A DNA stretch of 64,000 nt from UBA4416 sp040387475. GTDB taxonomy: Bacteria > Bacteroidota > Bacteroidia > B-17B0 > Aurantibacillaceae. The first letter of the stretch is position 1. Each line of letters starts with the position of its first letter. Location: contig JAZKDT010000061.1 of the NCBI GenBank assembly GCA_040387475.1, positions 1-64,000 on the forward strand, in the 5' to 3' direction. Made by a program: the position numbers and the translations under genes. Positions 9,095-18,332 of the stretch are shown in pieces. The notes beneath the pieces were generated by a model that was not told the origin of the DNA, did no database searches, and worked only from the letters and a program-made list of their open reading frames with translations.

Positions 9095-10741
9095 TTAAAG
9101 CTCGATTACTTTATCGGCATATCTTAAAGCGGAATCTCTGTGACTTATAATCACAGAGGTTTTGTTTTTCATAATAGTTTGCAGATTGTTTAAAATTTGT
9201 TCCTCAGTTTCCACATCTACCGCCGATAAACAATCATCAAATATCAATATCTGCGGTTTTGATATAATGGCACGGGCAATAGAAATTCGTTGCTTCTGAC
9301 CACCCGATAAAGTAACTCCTCTTTCGCCAACAACGGTATTAAACCCATCGGGAAAACTCATGATATTTTCATACACACCCGCATCTTTCGCAGCCTGCAT
9401 AATTTCTTGTTCCGAATAATTATGATTTGTTGAAAAAGCAATGTTGTTTCTTATAGTATCTGAAAATAAGAAAACCTCCTGCGGTACGTAACCGATGCTT
9501 TTTCTTAATTCAAACAAATCATACTTCCTTATGGGATATCCGTCGATATAAATTTCACCGGATGTAGTATCGTATAAACGGGTAATAAGGTTTGCTAAGG
9601 TTGATTTCCCTGCCCCTATCTGGCCTTTAATTCCAATCGTTTTCCCTTTTTCAATTTTCAAATCAAGATTTTTGATCGCTTCAATTTTACTGTCCTCATA
9701 CGTAAAACTCACATTTTTAAATTCAATATCACCTTCAATTTTTGTATGGATTTCAGGCTGGTTAATAATAGTTGACTGTATGTTTAAAAACTCATTAATA
9801 CGCGTTTGTGAAGCAGAGGCGCGCTGAACTAATGACGTCACCCAACCTAGAGATGCAAAGGGCCATGTGAGTTTATAAACAAATGTTATAAATGCCGTAA
9901 TGTCTCCAGGCATTATGACATGATTAACTACCAGTCGCCCACCCAGCCAAACTGTAGCAATAACGCTTATTCCAATCATTAACACCATTACCGGTTGAAA
10001 AAATGCTTCCACAATGGCCAGTCGTAAATTTTGCGTTTTAAAGTTGGTGTTGAGATTTTCCAGTTCATTCACATAGTGTTTTTCTCTAGCGTAAGCTTTA
10101 ATAACCCGGATAGCAGAAAACGTTTCCTGTGCATGAGATGTGAGTTTTGATAATTCCTGTTGAACAACGGTACTTCTTTTATTGATGAGATCAGATACTT
10201 TGTAAATGACAAACGACAAAAATGGTAAAGGTGCAAACACAAGTAAGGTTAACTGCCAGTTTATTTTAAACATAAACAACAAAACGATTAATACGGTGGC
10301 AAATGTGTTGATCAAATACATAATGGCGGGACCCGTGTACATTCTAACCTTACCAACATCCTCGCTGATCCTACTCATTAGATCGCCTGTACTGTTATTT
10401 TTAAAAAACGACGCGTCCAACGTCTGGTAATGAACATACAATTCATTTTTTTGATCGAACTCAATAAAACGGCTCATTACAATAATGGTTTGCCGCATCA
10501 AAAACATGAACAATCCACTTGCCAAAGCAAGCCCTAATAATGTTAAGCCAAAAATAATAAAAGTAGAGGCAGCTACTTTTTGATGTGTTGAAATAAGTTT
10601 TACTATTTCATTTGTAGCATCACCAACTACAATACCCTGATAAACCGAAAAAGTGGTGGAAAGGATAACAAACAATGCTCCAGCTAATAAACGCCATTTG
10701 TATTTAATAAAATATGCGTTTATAGTTTTAAGAGATTTCAT
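9095..10741 (-). CDS. ABC exporter half-transporter (fused membrane and ATPase domains)
   Basis: The 548-residue product has six membrane segments in residues 1-310 (ABC transporter type 1) and an ATPase domain from about 325. Visible motifs are Walker A GQIGAGKSTL, Q-loop YVPQEV, signature LSGGQKQR, Walker B ILIFDDCLSAVD and the H-loop SHRDS. The residue after the Walker B aspartate is Asp (about 503) where the catalytic Glu normally sits; this degeneracy is typical of one half of heterodimeric exporters. The protein stops right after VIEL, lacking the usual ~25-residue tail. No partner half-transporter is adjacent. Substrate is unknown; lipid or drug export is possible. Confidence 0.88.
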   Translation of the reverse strand: MKSLKTINAYFIKYKWRLLAGALFVILSTTFSVYQGIVVGDATNEIVKLISTHQKVAASTFIIFGLTLLGLALASGLFMFLMRQTIIVMSRFIEFDQKNELYVHYQTLDASFFKNNSTGDLMSRISEDVGKVRMYTGPAIMYLINTFATVLIVLLFMFKINWQLTLLVFAPLPFLSFVIYKVSDLINKRSTVVQQELSKLTSHAQETFSAIRVIKAYAREKHYVNELENLNTNFKTQNLRLAIVEAFFQPVMVLMIGISVIATVWLGGRLVVNHVIMPGDITAFITFVYKLTWPFASLGWVTSLVQRASASQTRINEFLNIQSTIINQPEIHTKIEGDIEFKNVSFTYEDSKIEAIKNLDLKIEKGKTIGIKGQIGAGKSTLANLITRLYDTTSGEIYIDGYPIRKYDLFELRKSIGYVPQEVFLFSDTIRNNIAFSTNHNYSEQEIMQAAKDAGVYENIMSFPDGFNTVVGERGVTLSGGQKQRISIARAIISKPQILIFDDCLSAVDVETEEQILNNLQTIMKNKTSVIISHRDSALRYADKVIEL

Positions 10742-10795
10742 TTTAAAAGACTAAAAAGACGATATTACTATGAGATAAAGATTAATATAGTAACC

Positions 10796-11761
10796 TTAAA
10801 AGTCGTTATTGAGTTGATTTGTGGCTTTTTGTAAGATTTCGAAAGCATTTTCAGCCATTAAATTTTCTTTATCAAGCGTTGGATTAATTTCCACCATTTC
10901 AAAACAAACGATTTTTTTAGAACGCATGATGTAATAAATCAAATTTCCCGCTTCTTTTTCGGTAATCCCATTGGGAACGGGAGTTCCGGTACCACTACTG
11001 ATTCGGCTATCCATACTATCCACATCAAAACTTACGTAAATAATATCACAGTGATCCAGGTAGTTTAACGATTCGATAGCAACCCTTTCTACCGCTTTTT
11101 TGCGAATCTCCTGTAAATTAAATACTCTTACTTTATTTTTCTTAATTAAAAAATCTTCCTGTGGTTCAAAATCACGTAAAGCAATATAAACCAAATCATT
11201 ATAATGAATCTTGGGAGTTATACCTCCCATACCCTTCAATTTTTCCCAATATTCAACAGTTTCATCATCCGGCTTATTTTGCTGGCGCTCTTTGTTATCT
11301 TCGCCCAGTACACACGCAATTGGCATTCCGTGCATATTACCACTTGGCGTGGTATAGGGTGTATGAATATCAGCATGCGCATCAATCCATATTACGCCGA
11401 CTCTCTTATTGGGATACGCCATTTTAATACCGCTAATTGTTCCTAAAGCAGAACTGTGATCACCGGCTAAGACAATAGGCACCTCTTCTTTTAATAATGT
11501 TTTCTTTATTTCGTTTGCTAAACGCTCATTCAAAGTAAAAATACCTTTGATACGTTTGGCATAATCATTTACTACAGGTTCTAATAACAAATGATTTTCG
11601 TTCTGAACTTCTACTGTTTTAAATTTTTTAAAAAAATTACTCCCAAAGTCAAGGGCTGCAATTTTGATTGCATCAACCCCCATGCTTGAGCCACGGGTTC
11701 CTGCTCCTATTTCACTTTTTACTTCAATTAATTTGATTGGCTTAATCATAGGTATGCTCAT
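10796..11761 (-). CDS. arginase family ureohydrolase
   Basis: The 321-residue cytoplasmic enzyme carries all manganese-binding signatures of the arginase/agmatinase family: GDHSSALG near residue 100, DAHADIHTP near 127, and SFDVDSMD near 242. The arginase-type opening (IKLIEVKSEIGAGTRGSSMG) and the ETE-like end region EMVEINPTLD are also present. Most likely it cleaves arginine to ornithine and urea. Agmatinase or formimidoylglutamase activity cannot be excluded from sequence alone. The gene is monocistronic in appearance, 54 bases upstream of the ABC exporter on the same strand. Confidence 0.85.
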   Translation of the reverse strand: MSIPMIKPIKLIEVKSEIGAGTRGSSMGVDAIKIAALDFGSNFFKKFKTVEVQNENHLLLEPVVNDYAKRIKGIFTLNERLANEIKKTLLKEEVPIVLAGDHSSALGTISGIKMAYPNKRVGVIWIDAHADIHTPYTTPSGNMHGMPIACVLGEDNKERQQNKPDDETVEYWEKLKGMGGITPKIHYNDLVYIALRDFEPQEDFLIKKNKVRVFNLQEIRKKAVERVAIESLNYLDHCDIIYVSFDVDSMDSRISSGTGTPVPNGITEKEAGNLIYYIMRSKKIVCFEMVEINPTLDKENLMAENAFEILQKATNQLNNDF

Positions 11762-11832
11762 AGATTATTTTAAGAGCGTAAAGATACAAAGGAAATGTAA
11801 TTAAAACCCAAATAAGGCTCAAAAAGAAGTAT

Positions 11833-12438
11833 TTAGAGCCTTATTGACTCCGAAATGCGGGAAATTGAAGTATTTGTAAGCGTTTCAAGTATTGGTATAT
11901 CAATGATCATATCCAGCAACGCATGTTTCAAAACCGCTTCCTTCACTTCTTTTTCAAATATTCCGTTAAAAATCAAGGAGTGAATTTTAAAGTTATTACG
12001 TCTTAAATAATCGATGGATAGTAATGTGTGATTGATACAACCCAGATAGTTTGATATAACCAGTGCGATCTCACAATCGGTTTTCCGGGCAATATCAATG
12101 ACATAGTGCTCACTATTAATTGGAACCAATAAACCACCTGCGCCTTCAATAATCAGATGGTTATCAGTTACAGGAATGTTAATTTTGTCAAGTTCAATCT
12201 CCACTCCGTCCAACTTTGCAGCAAAATGCGGAGATAGAGGCTCTTTCAACAAATAACATTCAGGGTGAATAACTGTTTTGGAATTACTGATGAGTGACTT
12301 TACAGTGTCTGAATCTCTTCCTTCTATAGTTCCACTTTGTATTGGTTTCCAGTAATCCGCTTGTAACGCTTCCGTTAAAATAGCCGATGCTATTGTTTTT
12401 CCAACATTGGTTCCGATACCGGTTACAAATAAATTCAT
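11833..12438 (-). CDS. bioD: dethiobiotin synthetase
   Basis: The enzyme closes the ureido ring of dethiobiotin from diaminopelargonate, CO2 and ATP. The 201 residues show the P-loop GIGTNVGKT at 7-15, the substrate-binding WKPIQSG segment, and EGAGGLLVPI in the middle. Its ATG overlaps the stop of the upstream glycosyltransferase by one base (TAATG), so it is probably translated by coupling at the end of an epimerase / asparagine synthase / glycosyltransferase operon. Biotin genes normally cluster with bioA, bioF or bioC, none of which is here, so this placement is unusual. Confidence 0.93.
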   Translation of the reverse strand: MNLFVTGIGTNVGKTIASAILTEALQADYWKPIQSGTIEGRDSDTVKSLISNSKTVIHPECYLLKEPLSPHFAAKLDGVEIELDKINIPVTDNHLIIEGAGGLLVPINSEHYVIDIARKTDCEIALVISNYLGCINHTLLSIDYLRRNNFKIHSLIFNGIFEKEVKEAVLKHALLDMIIDIPILETLTNTSISRISESIRL

Positions 12439-13577
12439 TAATTAAATAAGTTTAGATAATTCAATTTAATGTCTTGAATATTTAATTTTCGTTGAATAAA
12501 TAATAAACAATTTTTACAAACAGCATCAAACTCTTGTTGATTAAGCGAGGCGATTTTTTCTATCGCTACTGTAAACGCTTTTTTATCCGTTAAATCTAAA
12601 TCAAATCCTGCATTTTCATTCGTCAAATTTCTCCACGGCGTTTGATCAGAAATAATAACGGGCCGACCGTTCTGAAAAGTTTCTGCTATAATATGTCCAA
12701 AATTTTCAGTCTGTGTAGGTAATAATAAAGCATGATACCGACCAATTGTATTTCCAATGTCTTCTGGTGTTAACACAGATTTATAAGTAAACTTAACGTT
12801 ATCCGGCAGCGACTTCGCATTTTGCTCACATTGTTTCCAATAGGCTTCGTCTTCCTTGGGTCCATAAACATCAAAAACTACATGGACTTTAACTGCTTTT
12901 AACGCATCAATTGCAAAATATAAATTCTTAATATCTACAATCCTTGCAATAAAACATAACTTTAAAACGCCAGACTGTTTATCAATAGAAATGATATCAC
13001 CCGGTATTGCAGGCAAATTAGATACTTCAGATACCTGAGCATGATTTCCAATTCGTTTTTTGATTTCGACAGTTTCCTGTGATGAAGTAGATTGCCATGA
13101 AACATTTTTAAACAAACCTGTAAACTTAGCGTAAAGCAAATATAATTGTTTTTTAAACGGCTTAACGGCTAAGGCGCCATCACGCAGCATTCCCCGTGGA
13201 GCCAACACAACTTGTTGGTGTATTTTCCCTTGTTGTTTCCATTTTAAGGGGTACACTGTAAATAGCTTTGAGAATAAACTATTTAAATAAATTTTATCAA
13301 AATCCGTACTTTGAATCAGGTTCAAAATAAATTTTGGGTTCATGTTCTCGGGGCTTACGTAAAACACAGTTCGTCCTTCGTATGAGGTCCAGGTATTAGT
13401 TGTAATATTTTTGTAACCTTCGTTACTTTTAAAATCCCTGTCAGTTGTAATAATCTTAAAATTAATTTCATCACCCAACTGCTTTGTAAGGGTGGCAATA
13501 GATTGAATAGGCCCCCCCGCCAAATAACCCGGCAAAAACCAGTCACACAAAATCAGTATGGTTTTCTTAGCACTCAA
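12438..13577 (-). CDS. GT4-type glycosyltransferase
   Basis: The 379-residue protein has two Rossmann-type halves. The N-terminal half carries a glycine-rich donor/acceptor loop (CDWFLPGYLAGGPIQSI). The C-terminal Glycos_transf_1 half includes LCFIARIVDIKNL and the late PTQTENFGHIIAETFQNG segment with the E-x7-E nucleotide-sugar motif. It would transfer a sugar from a nucleotide-sugar donor at the cytoplasmic membrane face. Its start overlaps the asparagine synthase end by 11 bases and its stop overlaps bioD by one base, so all are one operon. Donor and acceptor are unknown. Confidence 0.87.
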   Translation of the reverse strand: MSAKKTILILCDWFLPGYLAGGPIQSIATLTKQLGDEINFKIITTDRDFKSNEGYKNITTNTWTSYEGRTVFYVSPENMNPKFILNLIQSTDFDKIYLNSLFSKLFTVYPLKWKQQGKIHQQVVLAPRGMLRDGALAVKPFKKQLYLLYAKFTGLFKNVSWQSTSSQETVEIKKRIGNHAQVSEVSNLPAIPGDIISIDKQSGVLKLCFIARIVDIKNLYFAIDALKAVKVHVVFDVYGPKEDEAYWKQCEQNAKSLPDNVKFTYKSVLTPEDIGNTIGRYHALLLPTQTENFGHIIAETFQNGRPVIISDQTPWRNLTNENAGFDLDLTDKKAFTVAIEKIASLNQQEFDAVCKNCLLFIQRKLNIQDIKLNYLNLFN

Positions 13578-15465
13578 TTTCGTGGGTATTTATCCAATGA
13601 TTTAAAATAATGAGGTGCCATACCCTACTCCACGTGATCCTTGGATCATTGTTTAAGAATCGATTCCATATTAAAAGTACTGATTCTCTATTCACAAAAT
13701 TTCGTTTAGAAAATTGCACAATATTTTCTTCGCAAAAATCCTTAAGATCTCCTTTCAACCAATCTTTCCATGGCAACACAAATCCCATCTTAGGACGGGT
13801 TGTAATATCTGCAGGTAATAAATCTCCCAGCGAATCTGTAAGCAGTTTTTTTGGAGTGTGAGGATATTTATAGCCATCTTTCACACCTAAGGTGAACTCC
13901 ACCAACTCATAATCCAAAAAAGGAACACGCACTTCCAATGCAACTGCCATGCTCATTTGATCAGCGTCGCGCAACAAAATATTTTGCATGTATGTTTGAA
14001 TTTCAAATAAAGAAACTCTACTTAAAATATGCTTTTTATCGGTTTCGCTTTTTTTGATTACATTCTTGATAAAATTGTTGGAGTTGTGATATTCTTTTAA
14101 TAATCCTTTATAATCTTTTTGATTAAATAATTTACGGTTAATAGGATACGCATTAAAGCCATTGATGATATCCAAGGCTAGTATTTCTGCGGTTTTATCA
14201 CCCTGCACTGATCTCTTTTTAAGAGACAATACTTTACCTAACAACCCTTTAGCGGGAACTAAATTTAACCAGCCTTTTTTTTCGAGTTGATAATAACGCT
14301 TAAATATATCATATCCGGCAAATAATTCGTCGCCACCCAGGCCGGATAACGCCATGGTTATACCAGCATTTTTTGTTGCTTTGGAAACGATATAACTATT
14401 AGGCCCATCGCCGCTCGGGTGGTCCATGGCGGCCAAAGCCTCCGGTAATTGACTTAGGAAATCGTTTGGTGTTAATTTAATTTCGTGATGTTGGGTGTTA
14501 AATTTGTTGGCAATTTGTTTAGCATATTTTGCTTCCGAAAATTCGCTTTCATCAAAACTTACATTAAACGTCTGCACTTTTTCAGAAGATACTTTACTCA
14601 TTAAGCCCACAATAGCACTACTATCGATCCCTCCAGATAAAAACGCACCAAACGGAACGTCTGCCACCAAACGTCTTTCAACCGATGCAGTAAGCAATTC
14701 ATTTACTTTTTTACAGGTTTGTTCATAGCTTAACTCGTTGTAAGGATTATCCTTAGGATTTGCAAACTGGTTAATGTTCCAGTAGTTACTAATCGTTATT
14801 TGATTATTCTGTAATTCTAAAACATGGCCGGGCATCAGCATCAACACATCCTGTATAATTGTATTAGGTGCATGCACTGTAGTATATTGAACATACTCAG
14901 CAACCGATTTCAAATTGATCTTCTTTTCAATTAAACCTGAATGTATCAAAGCCCTTATCTCTGACGCATACAGCAATACATTGTTTTTAAAATGATAGTA
15001 CACAGGCTTAATTCCCATGCGATCCCTTACAATCAAAAGTTTTTGCTCTACCGTATCCCAGATAGAAAATGCATACATGCCATTAAATCGTTGTAAACAA
15101 CCAAGCCCCCAACGTAAATACGCTGCTAAAATAACTTCCGTATCAGTATTTGTTTTAAAAATGTACGGTAAATTTTTGGAGCCGTGTTCGGCGCGTTGCA
15201 ATTCTAATTTCAAATCTTTATAATTATACAACTCGCCGTTGTAAACCATCACATACCGGCCGTCCTGAGAAAAGAATGGCTGGTTACCGGCGTCCGACAA
15301 ATCGATGATCGACAAACGACGGTGACCTGAAAAACAATGATCATCATTCCATATGCCTTCCGAATCAGGTCCGCGATGGGCAATGGAGTCAGTCATTTTT
15401 TTTATAGCAGAATGGTATACCGGTTTATTTATCTGGTTTCCAACAATACCTGTAATTCCACACAT
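13567..15465 (-). CDS. asnB: glutamine-hydrolysing asparagine synthase family protein
   Basis: The 632-residue protein starts MCGITGIVGN, exposing Cys2 as the N-terminal nucleophile of a class II glutaminase domain (about 1-210). The synthetase domain follows, with PP-loop AFLSGGIDSSAI near 270 and the late LRDADQMSMAVALEVRVPF segment. The family makes asparagine or amidates sugars and other acids. Because it sits between an NAD-dependent epimerase and a glycosyltransferase, an amidotransferase role in surface-glycan modification is as plausible as asparagine synthesis. Length and motifs are complete. Confidence 0.9.
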   Translation of the reverse strand: MCGITGIVGNQINKPVYHSAIKKMTDSIAHRGPDSEGIWNDDHCFSGHRRLSIIDLSDAGNQPFFSQDGRYVMVYNGELYNYKDLKLELQRAEHGSKNLPYIFKTNTDTEVILAAYLRWGLGCLQRFNGMYAFSIWDTVEQKLLIVRDRMGIKPVYYHFKNNVLLYASEIRALIHSGLIEKKINLKSVAEYVQYTTVHAPNTIIQDVLMLMPGHVLELQNNQITISNYWNINQFANPKDNPYNELSYEQTCKKVNELLTASVERRLVADVPFGAFLSGGIDSSAIVGLMSKVSSEKVQTFNVSFDESEFSEAKYAKQIANKFNTQHHEIKLTPNDFLSQLPEALAAMDHPSGDGPNSYIVSKATKNAGITMALSGLGGDELFAGYDIFKRYYQLEKKGWLNLVPAKGLLGKVLSLKKRSVQGDKTAEILALDIINGFNAYPINRKLFNQKDYKGLLKEYHNSNNFIKNVIKKSETDKKHILSRVSLFEIQTYMQNILLRDADQMSMAVALEVRVPFLDYELVEFTLGVKDGYKYPHTPKKLLTDSLGDLLPADITTRPKMGFVLPWKDWLKGDLKDFCEENIVQFSKRNFVNRESVLLIWNRFLNNDPRITWSRVWHLIILNHWINTHEIEC

Positions 15466-15489
15466 ACATTTAAACTAAAAAATTGAAAA

Positions 15490-16437
15490 TTATAATCCTA
15501 TTGACTTTAGGTATTTTTGATCAGTCATCATGTTTTTGATTCCTTCCTCTACGCTGATTAAATTTCGTCCTAATATTTCTTTCATCTTTGTATTATCCGG
15601 CTGGCGACGAGTCATATCACCTTCTTTAAGCGCAGGAATATGAACAATCCCCGATTTACTTCCGGTAATTTTAATAACGAGATTAGCCAACTCCAAAACT
15701 GTCATTAATTTATCGCTCCCGATATTAATCACATCATTTTCCAACAATTTTTTGTTCATGATGGTAACACAGGTATCAACGGTGTCATCGACGTAAGTGA
15801 AAGTACGCGTTTGAGAACCATCGCCATAGATAGTAATATCTTCGCCTTTTAATGCTAACGATAAAAAACGCGAGACAACAAAGTCGGTGCTTTGGTTAGG
15901 ACCATATGTATTAAAAAATCTGAAAATTGTATAAGCCAAACCAAATTCCTGCTGGTAACTTTTTAAATAACTCTCCCCCACATTTTTCACTACCGCATAA
16001 GGTACACGTGAATTTAAAGGTGTGCGATGCTCGTGTTGAGGCAATTCTACCGGTTCGCCGTAAACTTCCGACGACGAGGAAAAGAATACATGTTTAACTG
16101 AAGAGTTTTTTGATAAATTTAATATGTGTTTAATACCGGAAATATCTGCCAGCACACTTACCGGATTTTCCTGCGTTCGAATAACTCCCACAACGGCAGC
16201 AAAATGATAGACATAATGAAAATTATATGCCAGCATGATTGAAGAAATCTCCCGGTAATCGTTTACATTGGCTTTGATAAATTTCCAGTTATCGTGATCG
16301 GTAGTTGGAAGCTTTGATAAAAAACCTGTAGATAAATTATCAACTATTACTACAAAATTTGTTTTATCCTTAATTAGCTTTTCAACCAGCGCGCCTCCAA
16401 CATTACCGGCTCCTCCGGTTACTAAAATTTTCCTCAT
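15490..16437 (-). CDS. NAD-dependent nucleotide-sugar epimerase/dehydratase
   Basis: This 315-residue extended-SDR protein begins with the NAD-binding loop VTGGAGNVGG (residues 6-15). It has the catalytic serine region FFSSSSEVYGEP and the catalytic Y-x3-K in PYAVVKNVGESY. These features place it with UDP-glucose 4-epimerases and related GDP- or dTDP-sugar enzymes that supply glycan precursors. It is the first gene of the operon leading to asnB, a glycosyltransferase and bioD. The exact sugar is not determinable. It is divergent from argS across 100 bases. Confidence 0.9.
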   Translation of the reverse strand: MRKILVTGGAGNVGGALVEKLIKDKTNFVVIVDNLSTGFLSKLPTTDHDNWKFIKANVNDYREISSIMLAYNFHYVYHFAAVVGVIRTQENPVSVLADISGIKHILNLSKNSSVKHVFFSSSSEVYGEPVELPQHEHRTPLNSRVPYAVVKNVGESYLKSYQQEFGLAYTIFRFFNTYGPNQSTDFVVSRFLSLALKGEDITIYGDGSQTRTFTYVDDTVDTCVTIMNKKLLENDVINIGSDKLMTVLELANLVIKITGSKSGIVHIPALKEGDMTRRQPDNTKMKEILGRNLISVEEGIKNMMTDQKYLKSIGL

Positions 16438-16537
16438 ATACCCTTAAAATTATCAATAGCGAATATAGTAATTTTAGCTAACATAAATCGCCGCGAATTA
16501 GTTAAATGATAATGTAAAAAAAACGTACTTTTAGGGC

Positions 16538-18328
16538 ATGAACATCGAACACTTTTTAGCTACAACGATATCTCAGGCAATCAATCAATTGTTTGAATTA
16601 TCAACTACTCCAACCGATATTATTCTTCAAAAAACAAAAAAAGAATTTGAAGGGGATTTTACCCTGGTTACTTTTCCGTATATCAAAGCTGCTAAAACAA
16701 CTCCCGAAAAAACAGGCGAACTTATAGGCGACGTACTGTTAAAAAGCAATCCATCTATTACCAAGTTTAATGTGGTAAAAGGGTTTTTAAACTTTTCTTT
16801 ATCTAATAATTTTTGGCTAACTGAATTTAAATCCATTAGCTCCGAAGAAAATTATGGTATTAAGCCTGCCAAAAGTAGTGGCAAACAAATTATGCTGGAG
16901 TATTCATCTCCAAACACCAATAAGCCGCTCCACCTGGGTCATGTTCGTAATAACTTATTAGGTTATGCTGTTGCCACTATTAATCAAACGCAGGGGCATG
17001 ATGTGGTTAAAGTAAATATTGTAAATGATCGTGGTATTCACATTTGCAAAAGTATGATAGCCTGGCAAAAATTTGGCAATGGAGAAACACCTCAATCCAG
17101 TGGCTTAAAAGGAGACCACCTGGTTGGAAAATACTATGTTGAGTTTGACAAGGCTTATAAAAAAGAAGTTCAGGCATTAACTGAAAAAGGAGCCCCTAAA
17201 GAAGAAGCTGAAAAACAAGCGCCTATTATGTTGCAAACGCAGGAAATGTTGTTGAAATGGGAAGCCGGCGATAAAGAGGTGATTGACTTGTGGAAGCTTA
17301 TGAACGGCTGGGTATATGAGGGATTTGCTGTAAGCTACAAAAAACTGGGCGTTGATTTTGATAAAATTTACTACGAAAGCAATACCTATTTACTGGGAAA
17401 AGAGACTGTTCAGGAAGGTCTTGAAAAAGGCGTTTTCGTTAAAAAAGATAATGGTAGTGTGATCATCGACCTTACTGCTGATAAACTGGATGAAAAAGTT
17501 GTTTTAAGAAGCGATGGCACTTCTGTTTACATAACGCAGGATTTGGGTACAGCCATTGAACGTTTTAAAGAATATCCAGGTATTAATAAAATGATTTATA
17601 CGGTGGGTAACGAACAGGATTACCACTTTAAAGTATTATTTAAGATCCTTGAAAAACTTGGTTACGATTGGGCAAAAGAGTGTTACCACTTAAGTTATGG
17701 CATGGTGGAACTACCCGAAGGGAAAATGAAAAGCCGTGAAGGTACCGTGGTTGATGCCGATGATTTGATGGATGGCATGGTTGCCACCGCTAAGGAAACT
17801 ACAGAAGAATTAGGTAAAGTAGAAGGTTTTACAAAGGACGAGTTAGAACATTTATATCAAACCATTGGAATGGGCGCTTTAAAATATTTTATTTTAAAGG
17901 TCGATCCAAAAAAGAAAATGTTGTTTGATCCTAAGGAAAGTATTGATTTTAATGGTCATACAGGTCCGTTCATTCAATACACGCACGCCCGTATCAAATC
18001 CATTTTGAGAAAATTTGAAGGCAAAGCAAATGAGATTGTAATAGCCGAAACTATTATGCTTCACGATAAAGAAAAAGAGCTGATCAAATTACAATATGAT
18101 TTCCCTGCAATTTTAGAAGAATCAGCCAACTCATACAATCCGGCTGTTGTGGCCAATTACATTTATGAGTTGACTAAACTATTTAACCAATTTTACAATG
18201 AATGTCCTGTGCTGAAGGAAGAGAATAAAACTGTGAAAGAATTTAGAATAAAACTCATAAACACCACCGCTTCAATCATTAAAAACGGCATGCGGTGTTT
18301 AGGCATTGATGTGCCTGAAAGAATGTAG
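16538..18328 (+). CDS. argS: arginyl-tRNA synthetase
   Basis: The class I enzyme charges tRNA-Arg. The 596-residue protein has the N-terminal additional domain, the HIGH signature as HLGH at 132-135 (SSPNTNKPLHLGHVRNN), the KMSKS counterpart GKMKSREGTVVDADDL, and a C-terminal DALR anticodon-binding domain ending GIDVPERM. Length is typical. A TACTTTTA sequence ten bases before the ATG resembles a -7 element and would give a very short leader. The gene ends 4 bases from the convergent beta-helix lipoprotein stop. Confidence 0.97.
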   Translation: MNIEHFLATTISQAINQLFELSTTPTDIILQKTKKEFEGDFTLVTFPYIKAAKTTPEKTGELIGDVLLKSNPSITKFNVVKGFLNFSLSNNFWLTEFKSISSEENYGIKPAKSSGKQIMLEYSSPNTNKPLHLGHVRNNLLGYAVATINQTQGHDVVKVNIVNDRGIHICKSMIAWQKFGNGETPQSSGLKGDHLVGKYYVEFDKAYKKEVQALTEKGAPKEEAEKQAPIMLQTQEMLLKWEAGDKEVIDLWKLMNGWVYEGFAVSYKKLGVDFDKIYYESNTYLLGKETVQEGLEKGVFVKKDNGSVIIDLTADKLDEKVVLRSDGTSVYITQDLGTAIERFKEYPGINKMIYTVGNEQDYHFKVLFKILEKLGYDWAKECYHLSYGMVELPEGKMKSREGTVVDADDLMDGMVATAKETTEELGKVEGFTKDELEHLYQTIGMGALKYFILKVDPKKKMLFDPKESIDFNGHTGPFIQYTHARIKSILRKFEGKANEIVIAETIMLHDKEKELIKLQYDFPAILEESANSYNPAVVANYIYELTKLFNQFYNECPVLKEENKTVKEFRIKLINTTASIIKNGMRCLGIDVPERM

Positions 18329-18332
18329 TTTA

